A program made the translations under genes and the position numbers. From Parafrigoribacterium_A soli (lineage in GTDB: Bacteria > Actinomycetota > Actinomycetes > Actinomycetales > Microbacteriaceae), in NCBI RefSeq assembly GCF_040227235.1, contig NZ_JBELNZ010000003.1, positions 310,001-374,000 on the forward strand: DNA of 64,000 nucleotides. Reading direction: 5' to 3'. Each line of letters opens with the position of its first letter. Positions within the stretch are counted from its first letter, which is position 1. This document shows, one piece after another, positions 33,842 through 42,556 of the stretch. The notes below the pieces were generated by a model. The model had not been told where the DNA came from, did no database searches, and worked only from the letters and a program-made list of their open reading frames with translations.

Positions 33842-34062
33842 AACGAATCCACGTGATCTACGACGGGTTGCAGTACTCGATCGGCGACACCGACTACGAC
33901 GCCCTCAAGACCGCGATCGAGGCGGCGGCGAGCAGCGGGCACCCGAGTTGGTTCAGGGTGAACCAGGGCGAGGGCCAGCCGCGCGCGGCGGACATCCTCG
34001 TGGGTCCCGGTACGTCAATAGCGCTCATCGCCGTGCCCGACGAGGACCCGGAGGAGGGCTGA
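33838..34062 (+). CDS. Small protein of unknown function coupled to DUF7882
   Basis: 74 residues, ATGA overlap with the DUF7882 gene. The sequence has KRIHVIYDGLQYSIGDTDYDALKTAIEAA then SWFRVNQGEGQPRAADILVGPGTSIALIAVPDE, suggesting two beta-strand pairs around a helix and an acidic tail (DEDPEEG). No signal peptide, membrane span or metal motif is visible. The coupling suggests a partner or modulator of the preceding protein. I do not recognise a named family. Confidence 0.7.
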   Translation: MKRIHVIYDGLQYSIGDTDYDALKTAIEAAASSGHPSWFRVNQGEGQPRAADILVGPGTSIALIAVPDEDPEEG

Positions 34063-34086
34063 TCGCTCGGATGCCAGGCGCCGCGC

Positions 34087-34152
34087 CTAGAGGCTGGCCG
34101 CGAGGGTGGTCGAGAGCGGCGTCGTCGGCCTGCCGATGAGCCGCGCGAGCCC
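34087..34152 (-). pseudogene. 3' remnant of an NmrA-like NAD(P)-binding oxidoreductase gene
   Basis: Read on the minus strand, 66 bases encode GLARLIGRPTTPLSTTLAAS followed by Leu and a TAG stop. This closely resembles the C-terminus of NmrA/QorB-type quinone or SDR oxidoreductases (xLarLiGRPtTPLxxxl). No start or body of such a gene exists, because putA begins its 3' end immediately upstream. It is probably a leftover of a deletion that joined this site to putA. The call is based on motif memory only. Confidence 0.4.
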
Positions 34153-34162
34153 CCCGTGACGG

Positions 34163-37100
34163 TCAGAGCTGCAGTGTCAGCATCCCGGGGTCGGGATTGC
34201 CGAAGCGGTGCGCCGTGATGCTGATGGACTGCTCGCGCAGGAACGGCAGCAGTTCGAGGCGACCGGATGCCGTCACCGGCCCCGCAAAGATCGTCACGTC
34301 GGGGTCGCCGCCGAGCACCGTCGCGAGCGCGGTCGCAGAGCCCCCGAGCAGTCGCACGCGGGACGGACGCGCATCGCCGGACTGCAGCCGCGCGTGCCAG
34401 CGCGCATCCGACTCCACCAGGACTTCGTCGACGCGCAGCGGAGAGCGGGCGTCGCCGAAGAGCCGGATGAGGCCGGCGCCCAGCGGCACGGCGGTGCTGA
34501 TCGACACCACCGCGTTCACGCGCGAAGCGGCCGCGAGCATCCGCACGAGTTGTGACGCCGATGCGCCCTCGGCGAGCCTGATCGTCACGGGCACCGGCTG
34601 ATACCGCAGGATGTTGCGCTCAACGACGAGCCCCGAGACGTCGCGCGCGAGACCGTACTCGCTCTCCCATGCCGCCTGGTCGCTGAGGGCTGCGCGGCGC
34701 ACCTGGTCGAATTCGACGAACTCCATGCTCGGCTGCGCCGCCTCGATCAGCCGCGTCACGCCGTCGCTCAGGCCGGTCAACCGCACCGAGGAGGAGGGCT
34801 CAGCGTAGACGGGCGCCCAGTCGCCGAGGCCGAGGAGGTAGTTGGGTCCGCCCGCCTTCGCGCCGGGTCCAACGCTCGATCGCTTCCAGCCACCGAACGG
34901 CTGCCGCTGCACGATCGCACCCGTGATTCCGCGATTCACGTAGAGATTGCCCGCCTCCACGGCGCCGAGCCAGGCCGCCACTTCATCGGGGTCGAGCGAG
35001 TGGATTCCGGCGGTCAGGCCAAACTCGGGTGCGTTCTGCAGCCGAATGGCGTCCTCAAGCCTGTCGGCGCGCATGATGCCGAGCACCGGAGCAAAGTACT
35101 CGGTCAGGTGGAACGCGGAGCCCTCGGCCACGCCGTCTCGAACCCCGGGTGACCAGAGGCGATTGCTCTCGTCGAGCGCTCGCGGTTTCACGAGCCAGCT
35201 CTCGCCGGCTTCGAGCGTGGTCAACGCCTGTAAGACCTTGCCCTGGGCCGGCTCGATCAGCGGACCCATCGTCGTGGTCGGATCCTGCGCGTAGCCGATG
35301 CGCAGGGTCTTCACCGCGTCGATGAGTTGCCGACGGAAGCGCTCGGACCTGCCCACCGACCCGACGAGAATCACGAGGCTCGCGGCGGAACACTTCTGAC
35401 CCGCATGCCCGAAGGCGCTGCGCAGGACGTCGGCGACCGCGAGGTCGAGGTCGGCGCTCGGCATGACGACGATCGCGTTCTTGCCGCTGGTCTCGGCGAG
35501 TAGTCGCAGGTCTGGCCGCCAGGAGCGAAACAGCTTCGCCGTCTCCCACGACCCTGTGAGGATGACCCTGTCGACCTCCGGATGCGACATCAGGTGCTGC
35601 CCGAGCGACCCCTCCTCCACGTCGACCAGCGAGAGCACGTCACTCGGCACACCGCCCGCCCACAGCGCTTCGACCAGTACAGCGGCACTGCGGCGAGCCT
35701 GGGGCGCGGGCTTCAGGATGACGCCACTGCCCGCCGCGAGCGCGGCGAGCACGGAACCCGCCGCGATCGCCACCGGAAAGTTCCACGGCGGGGTGACCAC
35801 GATGAGCCGCGACGGAGCGAACCGCACATTGTCCACGTGGTCGAGCTCGCGCGCTCGCTCGGCGTAGAAGTTGGCATAGTCGACGGCCTCGCTCACCTCG
35901 ACGTCGCCCTCGGCGATCGTCTTCCCCGTCTCGCTCGCCATCACCTCGATGAGCCGTGCCCTCGACGCGGCGAGCGACTCCGCCGCCGCGTGCAACACCT
36001 GGGCGCGCGTGCTCCCGCGCCGCTGGCCCCACTGCTCACCCGCCTCCGCCGTTGCCAGGATGACGCGATCGAGCGTCTGCGGGTCCGCGACCGCCACCCG
36101 CGCGAGCAGGTCGTCGCCGAGGCGCGACCCGGCCACGCGGCGCAGGATCTCACTTCCCCACTCGCGGTTGGCCGCGGTGGAGGGATCGGTGTCCGGTTCG
36201 GGACGGAAGCCCTCGATGGGCATGGCCGGTGCGAGCGGAAGACGACGATCCTGCGTGCGGTTCGAGCGCGGGGCGGCGTCTGGGGTCGCAGCGGCGCGCG
36301 AGTGCTCGAGCGCCTCGAAGGAGGCCGTGAATCGCTCGGCCTCCCTCGCGAAGACGCCGCGGTCATCCGCGAGTTCGAAGACGCCGGAGAGGAAGTTCTC
36401 CTTGCTCGCGTTCTCGTCGAGTCGGCGAATGAGATACGAGATCGCGGCGTCGAACTCGCGGGGGTGCACGACCGGCGTGTAGAGCAGGAGGCCACCGACG
36501 TCGATGCGCACCACCTCGGCGAGCTCGGTCGCCATGCCCAGAAGCATCTCGAAGTCGACCCGGCGTTCGACGCCGCGCTCCTGCGCGAGCAGCCAGGCAA
36601 AGGCGATGTCGAACAGGTTGTGACCGGCGACCCCGATGCGCACAGCGTCGGTGCGCTGCTGCGTGAACGACCAGTCGAGCACGCGCTTGTAATTCGTGTC
36701 GGTCTCCTGCTTGCTCGACCAGGTCGCGAGCGGCCAGCCGTGCATGATGGCGTCCACCCGCTCCATGGCCAGGTTCGCGCCCTTCACGAGGCGCACCTTG
36801 ATGCCTGCACCGCCCTCGGAGCGGCGGGCGAGCGCCCAGCGAGTGAGGCGCTGCATCGCGGCGAGCGCATCCGGAAGATACGCCTGAAGCACGATGCCGG
36901 CCTCGAGACGTTTCAGCCTCGGCTGGTCGAGCAGGCGCTGGAACACCGCGATCGTGAGGTCGAGATCGTGGAACTCCTCCATGTCGAGGTTGATGAACTT
37001 GGCCGTGGGCGAGTCTGCCGCGAACTCGTAGAGCGGTGTGAGCCGTGACACCACGCGCTCCACCGTCTCGTCAAAGGCCCAGAGATTGAGCTGACTCGAC

Positions 37101-37666
37101 ACCGCAGACACCTTGATCGAGACGTAGTCAACGTCGGGCCGGGCGAGGATCTCGTGGGTCTCCTTCAGTCGGCGCGAGGCCTCGGCATCTCCGAGCACGG
37201 CTTCGCCCAGCAGGTTCAGATTGAGTCGGATGCCGGGTCGGCGAAGGGCCGCCAGCGAGGAGTCGAGGCGCCCAGGCGTCGCATCCAGAAGCAAGTGGCC
37301 GACGATGCGACGAAAGACGGAGCGGGCGATGGGCACCATGGGCCACGGGAGGAGCGGCCCGAATCCCCCGCCGAGCTGAATGGCGACCCGCATGTGCCAC
37401 GGCAGGAAGGCCGGCACGCTTCTCGACAGGCGCTCGAGGTTGCGACCCGCGACCCTCAGGTCTTCGGGTCTCACCACTCGATCAACGAAACCGACGGCGA
37501 AGTCGAGGCCGTGCGGGTCTTTGAGAAGACCGGAGAGGCGCTCGGCCGCGGTGCGATCACGACGCCGCGTCGAAACGGCTCCCGCGCTGTCGGTGACCCA
37601 GCGGTGCACGGTCGCTATGACGTCGTCTGCTGTCACGTCGGGCCGTCCGGATGCGGTCGAAGGCAT
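34163..37666 (-). CDS. putA: Bifunctional proline dehydrogenase / 1-pyrroline-5-carboxylate dehydrogenase
   Basis: 1167 residues. The PRODH barrel (about 80-460) shows RLVKGANLAMERVDA, ETDTNYKRVLDW and the FAD-region VRIGVAGHN. The P5C dehydrogenase (about 530-1010) shows TPPWNFPVAIAAGSVLAALAAG, ETSGKNAIVV and catalytic Cys759 in GQKCSAAS. A C-terminal domain of about 150 residues follows, as in longer PutA types. There is no N-terminal ribbon-helix-helix, so it is not a self-repressor. It oxidises proline to glutamate at the membrane. No ribosome site is evident at ATG 37666. A TetR gene lies divergently upstream, with an operator-like dyad between. Confidence 0.94.
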   Translation of the reverse strand: MPSTASGRPDVTADDVIATVHRWVTDSAGAVSTRRRDRTAAERLSGLLKDPHGLDFAVGFVDRVVRPEDLRVAGRNLERLSRSVPAFLPWHMRVAIQLGGGFGPLLPWPMVPIARSVFRRIVGHLLLDATPGRLDSSLAALRRPGIRLNLNLLGEAVLGDAEASRRLKETHEILARPDVDYVSIKVSAVSSQLNLWAFDETVERVVSRLTPLYEFAADSPTAKFINLDMEEFHDLDLTIAVFQRLLDQPRLKRLEAGIVLQAYLPDALAAMQRLTRWALARRSEGGAGIKVRLVKGANLAMERVDAIMHGWPLATWSSKQETDTNYKRVLDWSFTQQRTDAVRIGVAGHNLFDIAFAWLLAQERGVERRVDFEMLLGMATELAEVVRIDVGGLLLYTPVVHPREFDAAISYLIRRLDENASKENFLSGVFELADDRGVFAREAERFTASFEALEHSRAAATPDAAPRSNRTQDRRLPLAPAMPIEGFRPEPDTDPSTAANREWGSEILRRVAGSRLGDDLLARVAVADPQTLDRVILATAEAGEQWGQRRGSTRAQVLHAAAESLAASRARLIEVMASETGKTIAEGDVEVSEAVDYANFYAERARELDHVDNVRFAPSRLIVVTPPWNFPVAIAAGSVLAALAAGSGVILKPAPQARRSAAVLVEALWAGGVPSDVLSLVDVEEGSLGQHLMSHPEVDRVILTGSWETAKLFRSWRPDLRLLAETSGKNAIVVMPSADLDLAVADVLRSAFGHAGQKCSAASLVILVGSVGRSERFRRQLIDAVKTLRIGYAQDPTTTMGPLIEPAQGKVLQALTTLEAGESWLVKPRALDESNRLWSPGVRDGVAEGSAFHLTEYFAPVLGIMRADRLEDAIRLQNAPEFGLTAGIHSLDPDEVAAWLGAVEAGNLYVNRGITGAIVQRQPFGGWKRSSVGPGAKAGGPNYLLGLGDWAPVYAEPSSSVRLTGLSDGVTRLIEAAQPSMEFVEFDQVRRAALSDQAAWESEYGLARDVSGLVVERNILRYQPVPVTIRLAEGASASQLVRMLAAASRVNAVVSISTAVPLGAGLIRLFGDARSPLRVDEVLVESDARWHARLQSGDARPSRVRLLGGSATALATVLGGDPDVTIFAGPVTASGRLELLPFLREQSISITAHRFGNPDPGMLTLQL

Positions 37667-37804
37667 GGAAAGAGCCTACTTGCGTCGCGGTGAGGGTGCG
37701 GGAGAGGAGATCGTGATGCCGGCCCGTCGGCCGACACCACGACACCACGTAGACACTGCGTGTGCCGTGAACCGGCTCCAACAGGCGCGCGCCACTTCGG
37801 GTGT

Positions 37805-37825
37805 AACGCTACACAGTGTAGTGTT
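37805..37825. promoter_or_regulatory. TetR-type operator between putA and tetR
   Basis: CTACACAGTGTAG (37809-37821) is a perfect odd palindrome, extended by AAC (37805-37807) and GTT (37823-37825) with one mismatched pair, giving a 21-base near-perfect dyad. It lies in the 227-base divergent gap, 69 bases before the TetR start. It could control tetR alone or both genes. Confidence 0.65.
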
Positions 37826-37893
37826 TGGAGGGTAGCAGATCAGCGCACACCGGGCAAGAACACAGGGCAGAATGATGCACGAGAGGTGGTCTG

Positions 37894-38517
37894 ATGGCCA
37901 GGAGTACAACGGCGCAGAGACACCGGCCCCGGCAGGATCGCAGTGCCCAGCGCGTCGAACTCATCCTTGACACCACGGCGGCGCTCATCGACGAGGTGGG
38001 CTACGGTGCGCTCACCACGGCCCTCATCGCGAGGCGCGCAGACATGTCGGGTCCGGCGATCTATCGCTACTTCACCGATGTCGACTCCATCGCCCTGGCG
38101 CTCGCGGCGAGGAACCTCGAACGCTATGTCGAACGGTGCCGGGAATTCCTCGCTCACACGGGCGAGTGGCAGCAGGCCATCGCCGCGGCGATAGACGCCT
38201 ACGCCGACCTCTTCCGTCACGAGCCCGGCTTCCGGCGCATTCGGCTCGGGGACAGCTTCGCGCAGGACGCGCGCGGCACCCGTTCGAGCAATAAGAACAT
38301 GCTCGCCCGAGCGGTCAGCGAGCTCTTCGTCGAGGAGTTCGAGGTGCTGCCGCGCACCCAGCTCGTGATGCACGTCGAGGTGATGGTCGAGATCGGCGAA
38401 TGCCTCATCGCCAGGGCGTTCGACAGCTCGCCGGAGGGCGACCCCTTCTTCCTCGGCGAGTGCGAACGGGTGATGGTGAGCTACCTCGACGAGTACCTCG
38501 CGCGACCCATCAGCTGA
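37894..38517 (+). CDS. TetR-family transcriptional regulator
   Basis: 207 residues, GAGAGG ribosome site. A basic N-terminus (TTAQRHRPRQDRSAQRVE) precedes the HTH (GYGALTTALIARRADMSGPAIYRYFTDVD, split around residue 45); then a helical ligand domain. It is divergent from putA and 48 bases upstream of an FAD-dependent dehydrogenase on the same strand. A 21-base palindrome upstream is the probable binding site. Whether it controls putA, the FAD enzyme or both cannot be told from sequence. Confidence 0.87.
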   Translation: MARSTTAQRHRPRQDRSAQRVELILDTTAALIDEVGYGALTTALIARRADMSGPAIYRYFTDVDSIALALAARNLERYVERCREFLAHTGEWQQAIAAAIDAYADLFRHEPGFRRIRLGDSFAQDARGTRSSNKNMLARAVSELFVEEFEVLPRTQLVMHVEVMVEIGECLIARAFDSSPEGDPFFLGECERVMVSYLDEYLARPIS

Positions 38518-38565
38518 CGCATCCGCCGTACCGGTCGCACTGATTCGGCTGCGTACAATCGCAGC

Positions 38566-40125
38566 ATGGACAGCACAGTCGACGTCGTCATCGTCGGAGG
38601 CGGGCACAATGGGCTCGTCGCCGCGGCATACCTGGCCCAGGCGGGTAAGAGCGTCACCCTTCTCGAACGCCTCGAGCACGTGGGAGGCGCGGCCGTGTCC
38701 GCCGAGGCTTTCGACGGTGTCGACGCGAGGCTCTCGCGATATTCGTACCTGGTCAGCCTGCTGCCGCAGCGCATCATCGACGAGCTGAAGCTCGACATCC
38801 GACTCGAACGCCGCCGCTACTCCTCCTATACCCCGCTGCCTGGCACCGATCGCGGGCTCCTCGTCGACAACGCGGATGCCGCCGCCACGGCAGCGTCCTT
38901 CGCTTCCGTCGACGCCGCGGACGATTCACCTCGCTGGCAGCAGTTCTACGCGGGCACGGCCGCTCTCGCCCGCTCCCTTTTTCCCACGGTGTGCGAGCCG
39001 CTGCTCACCCGTTCGGAGGCGAAGCGCGCGCTCGGCAACGACGAGCTGTGGGAGTCGCTGATCGAACGACCGATCGGCGAGACGATCGAATCGACGTTCT
39101 CGAACGATCTCGTGCGCGGGGTCGTGCTCACCGACGCACTGATTGGCAATTTCGTGCCAGCTCGGGACGAAAGCCTCGCGGCCAACCGCTGCTTCCTCTA
39201 CCACGTCATCGGAGGCGGAACCGGTGACTGGGACGTGCCCGTCGGCGGCATGGGCTCCGTCACCGGCGAGCTGGCGCGCGCCGCTCGCGAGGCCGGGGCG
39301 ACTCTGCTCACCTCGGCGGAGGTCACCTCAATCTCCCCGGAGGGCGAGGTGCGCTATCACCTCAACGGCGAGGAGATGAGCATCGCCGCCAGCACGGTGC
39401 TCGTCAACGTCGCACCCTATGTTCTCGACCGGCTGCTCACGAGCTCGCCCGCTGGAGCAGCTCGCCCGAAGGGCGCCCAGGTCAAGGTCAACCTCATGCT
39501 CAAGCGTCTGCCGCGCCTGCGTGACAGCAGTATCGATCCTGCCGCCGCGTTCGGTGGCACCTTCCACATCAACGAGGGCTACGAGCAGCTGCAGGCGGCA
39601 TACGAGGCCGCGGGCAGCGGTTCGATTCCGAGCCCATTGCCGAGCGAGATCTACTGCCACTCGCTCACCGACCCGTCCATCCTCTCGCCCGAGCTGCAGG
39701 AGGCCGGCGCGCAGACGCTCACGGTCTTCGCCTTGCACGTGCCCGATCGGCTGCTCACGCCAGAGAACAACGACCGGATGCGCGCTGCGCTGCAGCGGGC
39801 GGTGCTCGATTCGCTGAACTCGGTACTCGCGGAGCCGATTGAAGACCTGCTGATGACGGATGCCGAGGGTAGACCCTGCATCGAGACCAAGACCACGCTC
39901 GACCTCGAGGCGGCGCTGGAGATGCCCGGTGGCAACATCTTCCACGGCCCACTCTCGTGGCCGTTTGTCGAGGAAGACGCCCCGCTGAAGACCCCCGCCG
40001 AGCGCTGGGGAGTGGCCACCGCACACGAGCGCATCCTGCTCTGCGGAGCCGGCGCGAGACGCGGCGGAGCGGTCAGCGGTATCGGCGGGCACAACGCCGC
40101 GATGGCGGTGCTCGAAGCGGATTGA
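38566..40125 (+). CDS. FAD-dependent phytoene-desaturase-like oxidoreductase
   Basis: 519 residues. The N-terminal dinucleotide-binding motif is VIVGGGHNGLVAAAYLAQAG, followed by ERLEHVGGAAVS, the pattern of the PYROXD2/CrtI-like group. The C-terminal FAD contact is CGAGARRGGAVSGIGGHNAA. Central DVPVGGMGSVTGELARAARE also matches. Members are polyene or amine oxidoreductases; no carotenoid genes are nearby, so a carotenoid role is not supported. It follows the TetR gene by 48 bases and may be its target. Confidence 0.85.
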   Translation: MDSTVDVVIVGGGHNGLVAAAYLAQAGKSVTLLERLEHVGGAAVSAEAFDGVDARLSRYSYLVSLLPQRIIDELKLDIRLERRRYSSYTPLPGTDRGLLVDNADAAATAASFASVDAADDSPRWQQFYAGTAALARSLFPTVCEPLLTRSEAKRALGNDELWESLIERPIGETIESTFSNDLVRGVVLTDALIGNFVPARDESLAANRCFLYHVIGGGTGDWDVPVGGMGSVTGELARAAREAGATLLTSAEVTSISPEGEVRYHLNGEEMSIAASTVLVNVAPYVLDRLLTSSPAGAARPKGAQVKVNLMLKRLPRLRDSSIDPAAAFGGTFHINEGYEQLQAAYEAAGSGSIPSPLPSEIYCHSLTDPSILSPELQEAGAQTLTVFALHVPDRLLTPENNDRMRAALQRAVLDSLNSVLAEPIEDLLMTDAEGRPCIETKTTLDLEAALEMPGGNIFHGPLSWPFVEEDAPLKTPAERWGVATAHERILLCGAGARRGGAVSGIGGHNAAMAVLEAD

Positions 40126-40167
40126 CTGTCGCTCGCAGAACGGCGTTGCCGGGCGCTAACGTTAGCC

Positions 40168-41532
40168 ATGCCCGATTACACAGTCCTTGGTGCGCGCGTC
40201 AGCGGCCTCGTCCTCGCCCCCTCCGATTCCGCTTTTGCCGCGAATGTGGCGGGGTTCAACACGGCGGTCACCCAATCGCCCCAGGTCGCCGTGTGTGCGA
40301 CCACCGCACAGGATGTCGTCGAAGCGGTGCTCTTCGCGCGCGAGCACGGCCTGCCGGTACACGTGCAGTCCACCGGGCACGGCGCCGCCGCTGCCTACAC
40401 GGAGGGAGTCCTGATCACCACGGGCGGCCTCTCCGAAGTGTCAATCGACCGGGAGACGGGCATCGCCACGCTCGGCGCGGGCGTGCGATGGGGCGCTGTG
40501 GTCGAGACCGCGGCCCAGCTGGGTCTCGCGCCGATCTCGGGTTCGTCGACCAATGTCGGCGTCGTCGGCCTCGTCACCGGCGGTGGGCTCGGGCCGCTTT
40601 CTCGCAGCCACGGCTTCGCGTCGGACTACGTGCGCGGCTTCACCGTCGTCACCGGCCGCGGTGAACTCGTCGAGGCGACGGCGGACGAGAACCCGGATCT
40701 GTTCTGGGCGCTTCGCGGTGGCAAAGGCGGGCTCGGAATCGTCACGGAAGTGCGGGTGCAGCTCGTCGCGCTCAGCGAACTCTATGCGGGAGCCCTGTTC
40801 TTCGAGGAACAGCACATCGAGCAGGCCTTCCGCGCCTGGGTGGAATGGACGGCGAGTGCACCAGCCGATGTCACGACGAGCGCCGCTATCTATCGCTTCC
40901 CTCCGTTCGACTTCATCCCCGAGCCGCTGCGCGGACGCACGCTGCTCGCCATCCGGTTTGCGTACCCCGGCGCCGCTGCCGAGGGGCAGCGGCTCGCCGA
41001 GCCGCTGCGGTCGAGCGCGCCGGTCTACATGGATCAGCTCGGCGTGCTGCCGCCCGCTCAGGTCGCGATGATCCACAGCGACCCCGACGAGCCGGGTGCA
41101 GGCTGGGACCGTGGCGTGCTTCTCACCCACGTTGACCAGGACTTCGCTACGGCACTGCTCGCTGAGGCGGGCGCTGGCGTGCACGTCCCGGTTCTCCTCA
41201 CCGAGGTGCGCCATATCGGCGAAGCGACCCACACGGATGTCGAAGGCGGTTCCGCGGTCGGTGGTCGCACCGGCAACTTCGCCGTCAATCTCATCGGCGC
41301 ACCGGATGCCTCGCTCTTCGCCGAAGTGCTGCCCTCCGTGACCGACGGGGTGCTCGCGGCCATCCAGCCGTGGCTGTCTCCGGAGATCAACATCAACTTC
41401 GCCGGCCGCATCCGCTCGGCCGAGCACTTCGCGAGCGCGTGGCCCGCCGAGACGTTCGCGCGGCTTGCGCGGATACGCAAGCGCTACGACCCCGACCACG
41501 TCTTCCCCTACGGCCCAACGCGGTTTGAGTAA
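40168..41532 (+). CDS. FAD-binding oxidoreductase, berberine-bridge/PCMH type
   Basis: 454 residues. The PCMH FAD domain (about 35-205) has VQSTGHGAAAAYTEGVLITT, whose His is at the usual site of 8-alpha linkage, and GSSTNVGVVGLVTGGGLGPLSR; a BBE-like C-terminus ends in YDPDHVFPYG. Members oxidise sugars or alkaloid-like alcohols. The last three residues (Arg-Phe-Glu) and the TAA stop come from the first copy of repeat family B, so the native C-terminus may have been altered. It follows the phytoene-desaturase-like gene by 42 bases. Confidence 0.85.
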   Translation: MPDYTVLGARVSGLVLAPSDSAFAANVAGFNTAVTQSPQVAVCATTAQDVVEAVLFAREHGLPVHVQSTGHGAAAAYTEGVLITTGGLSEVSIDRETGIATLGAGVRWGAVVETAAQLGLAPISGSSTNVGVVGLVTGGGLGPLSRSHGFASDYVRGFTVVTGRGELVEATADENPDLFWALRGGKGGLGIVTEVRVQLVALSELYAGALFFEEQHIEQAFRAWVEWTASAPADVTTSAAIYRFPPFDFIPEPLRGRTLLAIRFAYPGAAAEGQRLAEPLRSSAPVYMDQLGVLPPAQVAMIHSDPDEPGAGWDRGVLLTHVDQDFATALLAEAGAGVHVPVLLTEVRHIGEATHTDVEGGSAVGGRTGNFAVNLIGAPDASLFAEVLPSVTDGVLAAIQPWLSPEININFAGRIRSAEHFASAWPAETFARLARIRKRYDPDHVFPYGPTRFE

Positions 41533-41589
41533 CGCGCTCAGCGCGCCCAGGCGGGTTGAGTAACGCGCTCAGCGCGTGTATCGAAACCC
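41522..41589. repeat. Repeat family B, two copies in tandem
   Basis: GGTTTGAGTAACGCGCTCAG (41522-41541, then CGCG) is followed after 7 bases by GGGTTGAGTAACGCGCTCAG (41553-41572) continuing to TGTATCGAAACCC. CGCGCTCAGCGCG in each is a perfect hairpin, and GGGTT/AACCC are inverted ends of the second copy. The first copy contains the stop codon of the upstream FAD oxidoreductase. Similar units with these ends occur widely in this bacterial family as far as I recall. Confidence 0.75.
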
Positions 41590-41604
41590 CCGGCCTCGCC
41601 CCAC

Positions 41605-42507
41605 TCAGTGCCCGCGGTGGTCCTGGATCGCCATCCGCGGGCCGAACGCGGGCTTGCGGAATCCGCTCGCGAGCAACAATCGCACCACGCGGTGGCGGTG
41701 ACCTGCCCACGGTTCGAGCAGTTCCAGCATCCCGTCGTCGTCGACCGGTCGACCGAGCAGCGCCCAGCCCACGAACGCCGCGAGGTGGTAGTCCCCGATG
41801 CTCACGTGATCCGGGTCGCCGTGACAGCGCTGCACCGTCTCGGCGGCGGTCCACACGCCTATTCCACTGATCGACCGCATCCGGCTCACCGCCTCGACCG
41901 CGGGGACCGAGATTGCCTTCTCCAGCGAGGCCGCGACGGATGCCGCACGCACGACCGTGGCGGAACGCTGCGGGCCGACGCCCAGCCGGTGCCACTCCCA
42001 CGAGGGGATCCGCTTCCACCCCTCCGCGGTGGGCATGACCCTCATGCCGAGGGGCGCGGGCCCTGGCGGTTCCTCGCCGAACTGCGTCACAAGCCTGCGC
42101 CAGCTGCGCAGTGCCTCGACGCTCGTCACCTTCTGTTCGATGATGGCGGGCACGAGAGCGGCGAAGAGTCGCGCGGTGCGGGCGAGGCGCAGCCCCGGCA
42201 TCCGTCGCCTCGTCTCCACGAGCAGCGAGTTGGCTGAGACGTCGAGCTCAGACCAGTCGTCGTGTGCCCCGAGCAACTCCGGCACGGAAGCCATCGCCCA
42301 CGCGGCGCCGGGCCCCCACGCGGTTGCCGCGATGCCATCGGCACGGCTGAGGTGCAGCGTCGCGGCGCCCTCGGGCGTGCGCATGGTCAGCCAGACGCTG
42401 CCGCCCTCCCAGCGCAGGGTGGGGTCATAGGGGCCGCGGCCGATCGGGCCGAGGGTGCTGCGCAGGTCGACCGGCTCCCGGGGAGCGTACGTCGACTCGA
42501 GCTGCAT
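41605..42507 (-). CDS. DNA-3-methyladenine glycosylase, AlkA/HhH-GPD family
   Basis: 300 residues. The helix-hairpin-helix is SISGIGVWTAAETVQR (about 208-223) followed by the catalytic Asp in HVSIGDYHLAAFVGWAL. EQKVTSVEA is the conserved start of the glycosylase domain. The N-terminal ~110 residues form the AlkA-like beta domain. It excises alkylated purines. There are no FeS Cys residues after the HhH, which excludes the MutY/Nth type. It lies alone between repeat family B and an SGNH hydrolase on the same strand. Confidence 0.87.
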   Translation of the reverse strand: MQLESTYAPREPVDLRSTLGPIGRGPYDPTLRWEGGSVWLTMRTPEGAATLHLSRADGIAATAWGPGAAWAMASVPELLGAHDDWSELDVSANSLLVETRRRMPGLRLARTARLFAALVPAIIEQKVTSVEALRSWRRLVTQFGEEPPGPAPLGMRVMPTAEGWKRIPSWEWHRLGVGPQRSATVVRAASVAASLEKAISVPAVEAVSRMRSISGIGVWTAAETVQRCHGDPDHVSIGDYHLAAFVGWALLGRPVDDDGMLELLEPWAGHRHRVVRLLLASGFRKPAFGPRMAIQDHRGH

Positions 42508-42556
42508 GCAACGAGGCTACGTCACGGCTGCGACAACACCGGCGACGGATGCCGAC

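Noticed and set aside
35582..37048. 488-codon plus-strand frame opposite putA
   Set aside because: Shadow frame; putA on the other strand is unambiguous.
38566..40125. Carotenoid desaturase (CrtI) assignment
   Set aside because: Sequence is of the wider phytoene-desaturase-like group and no crtB, crtE or cyclase gene is nearby.
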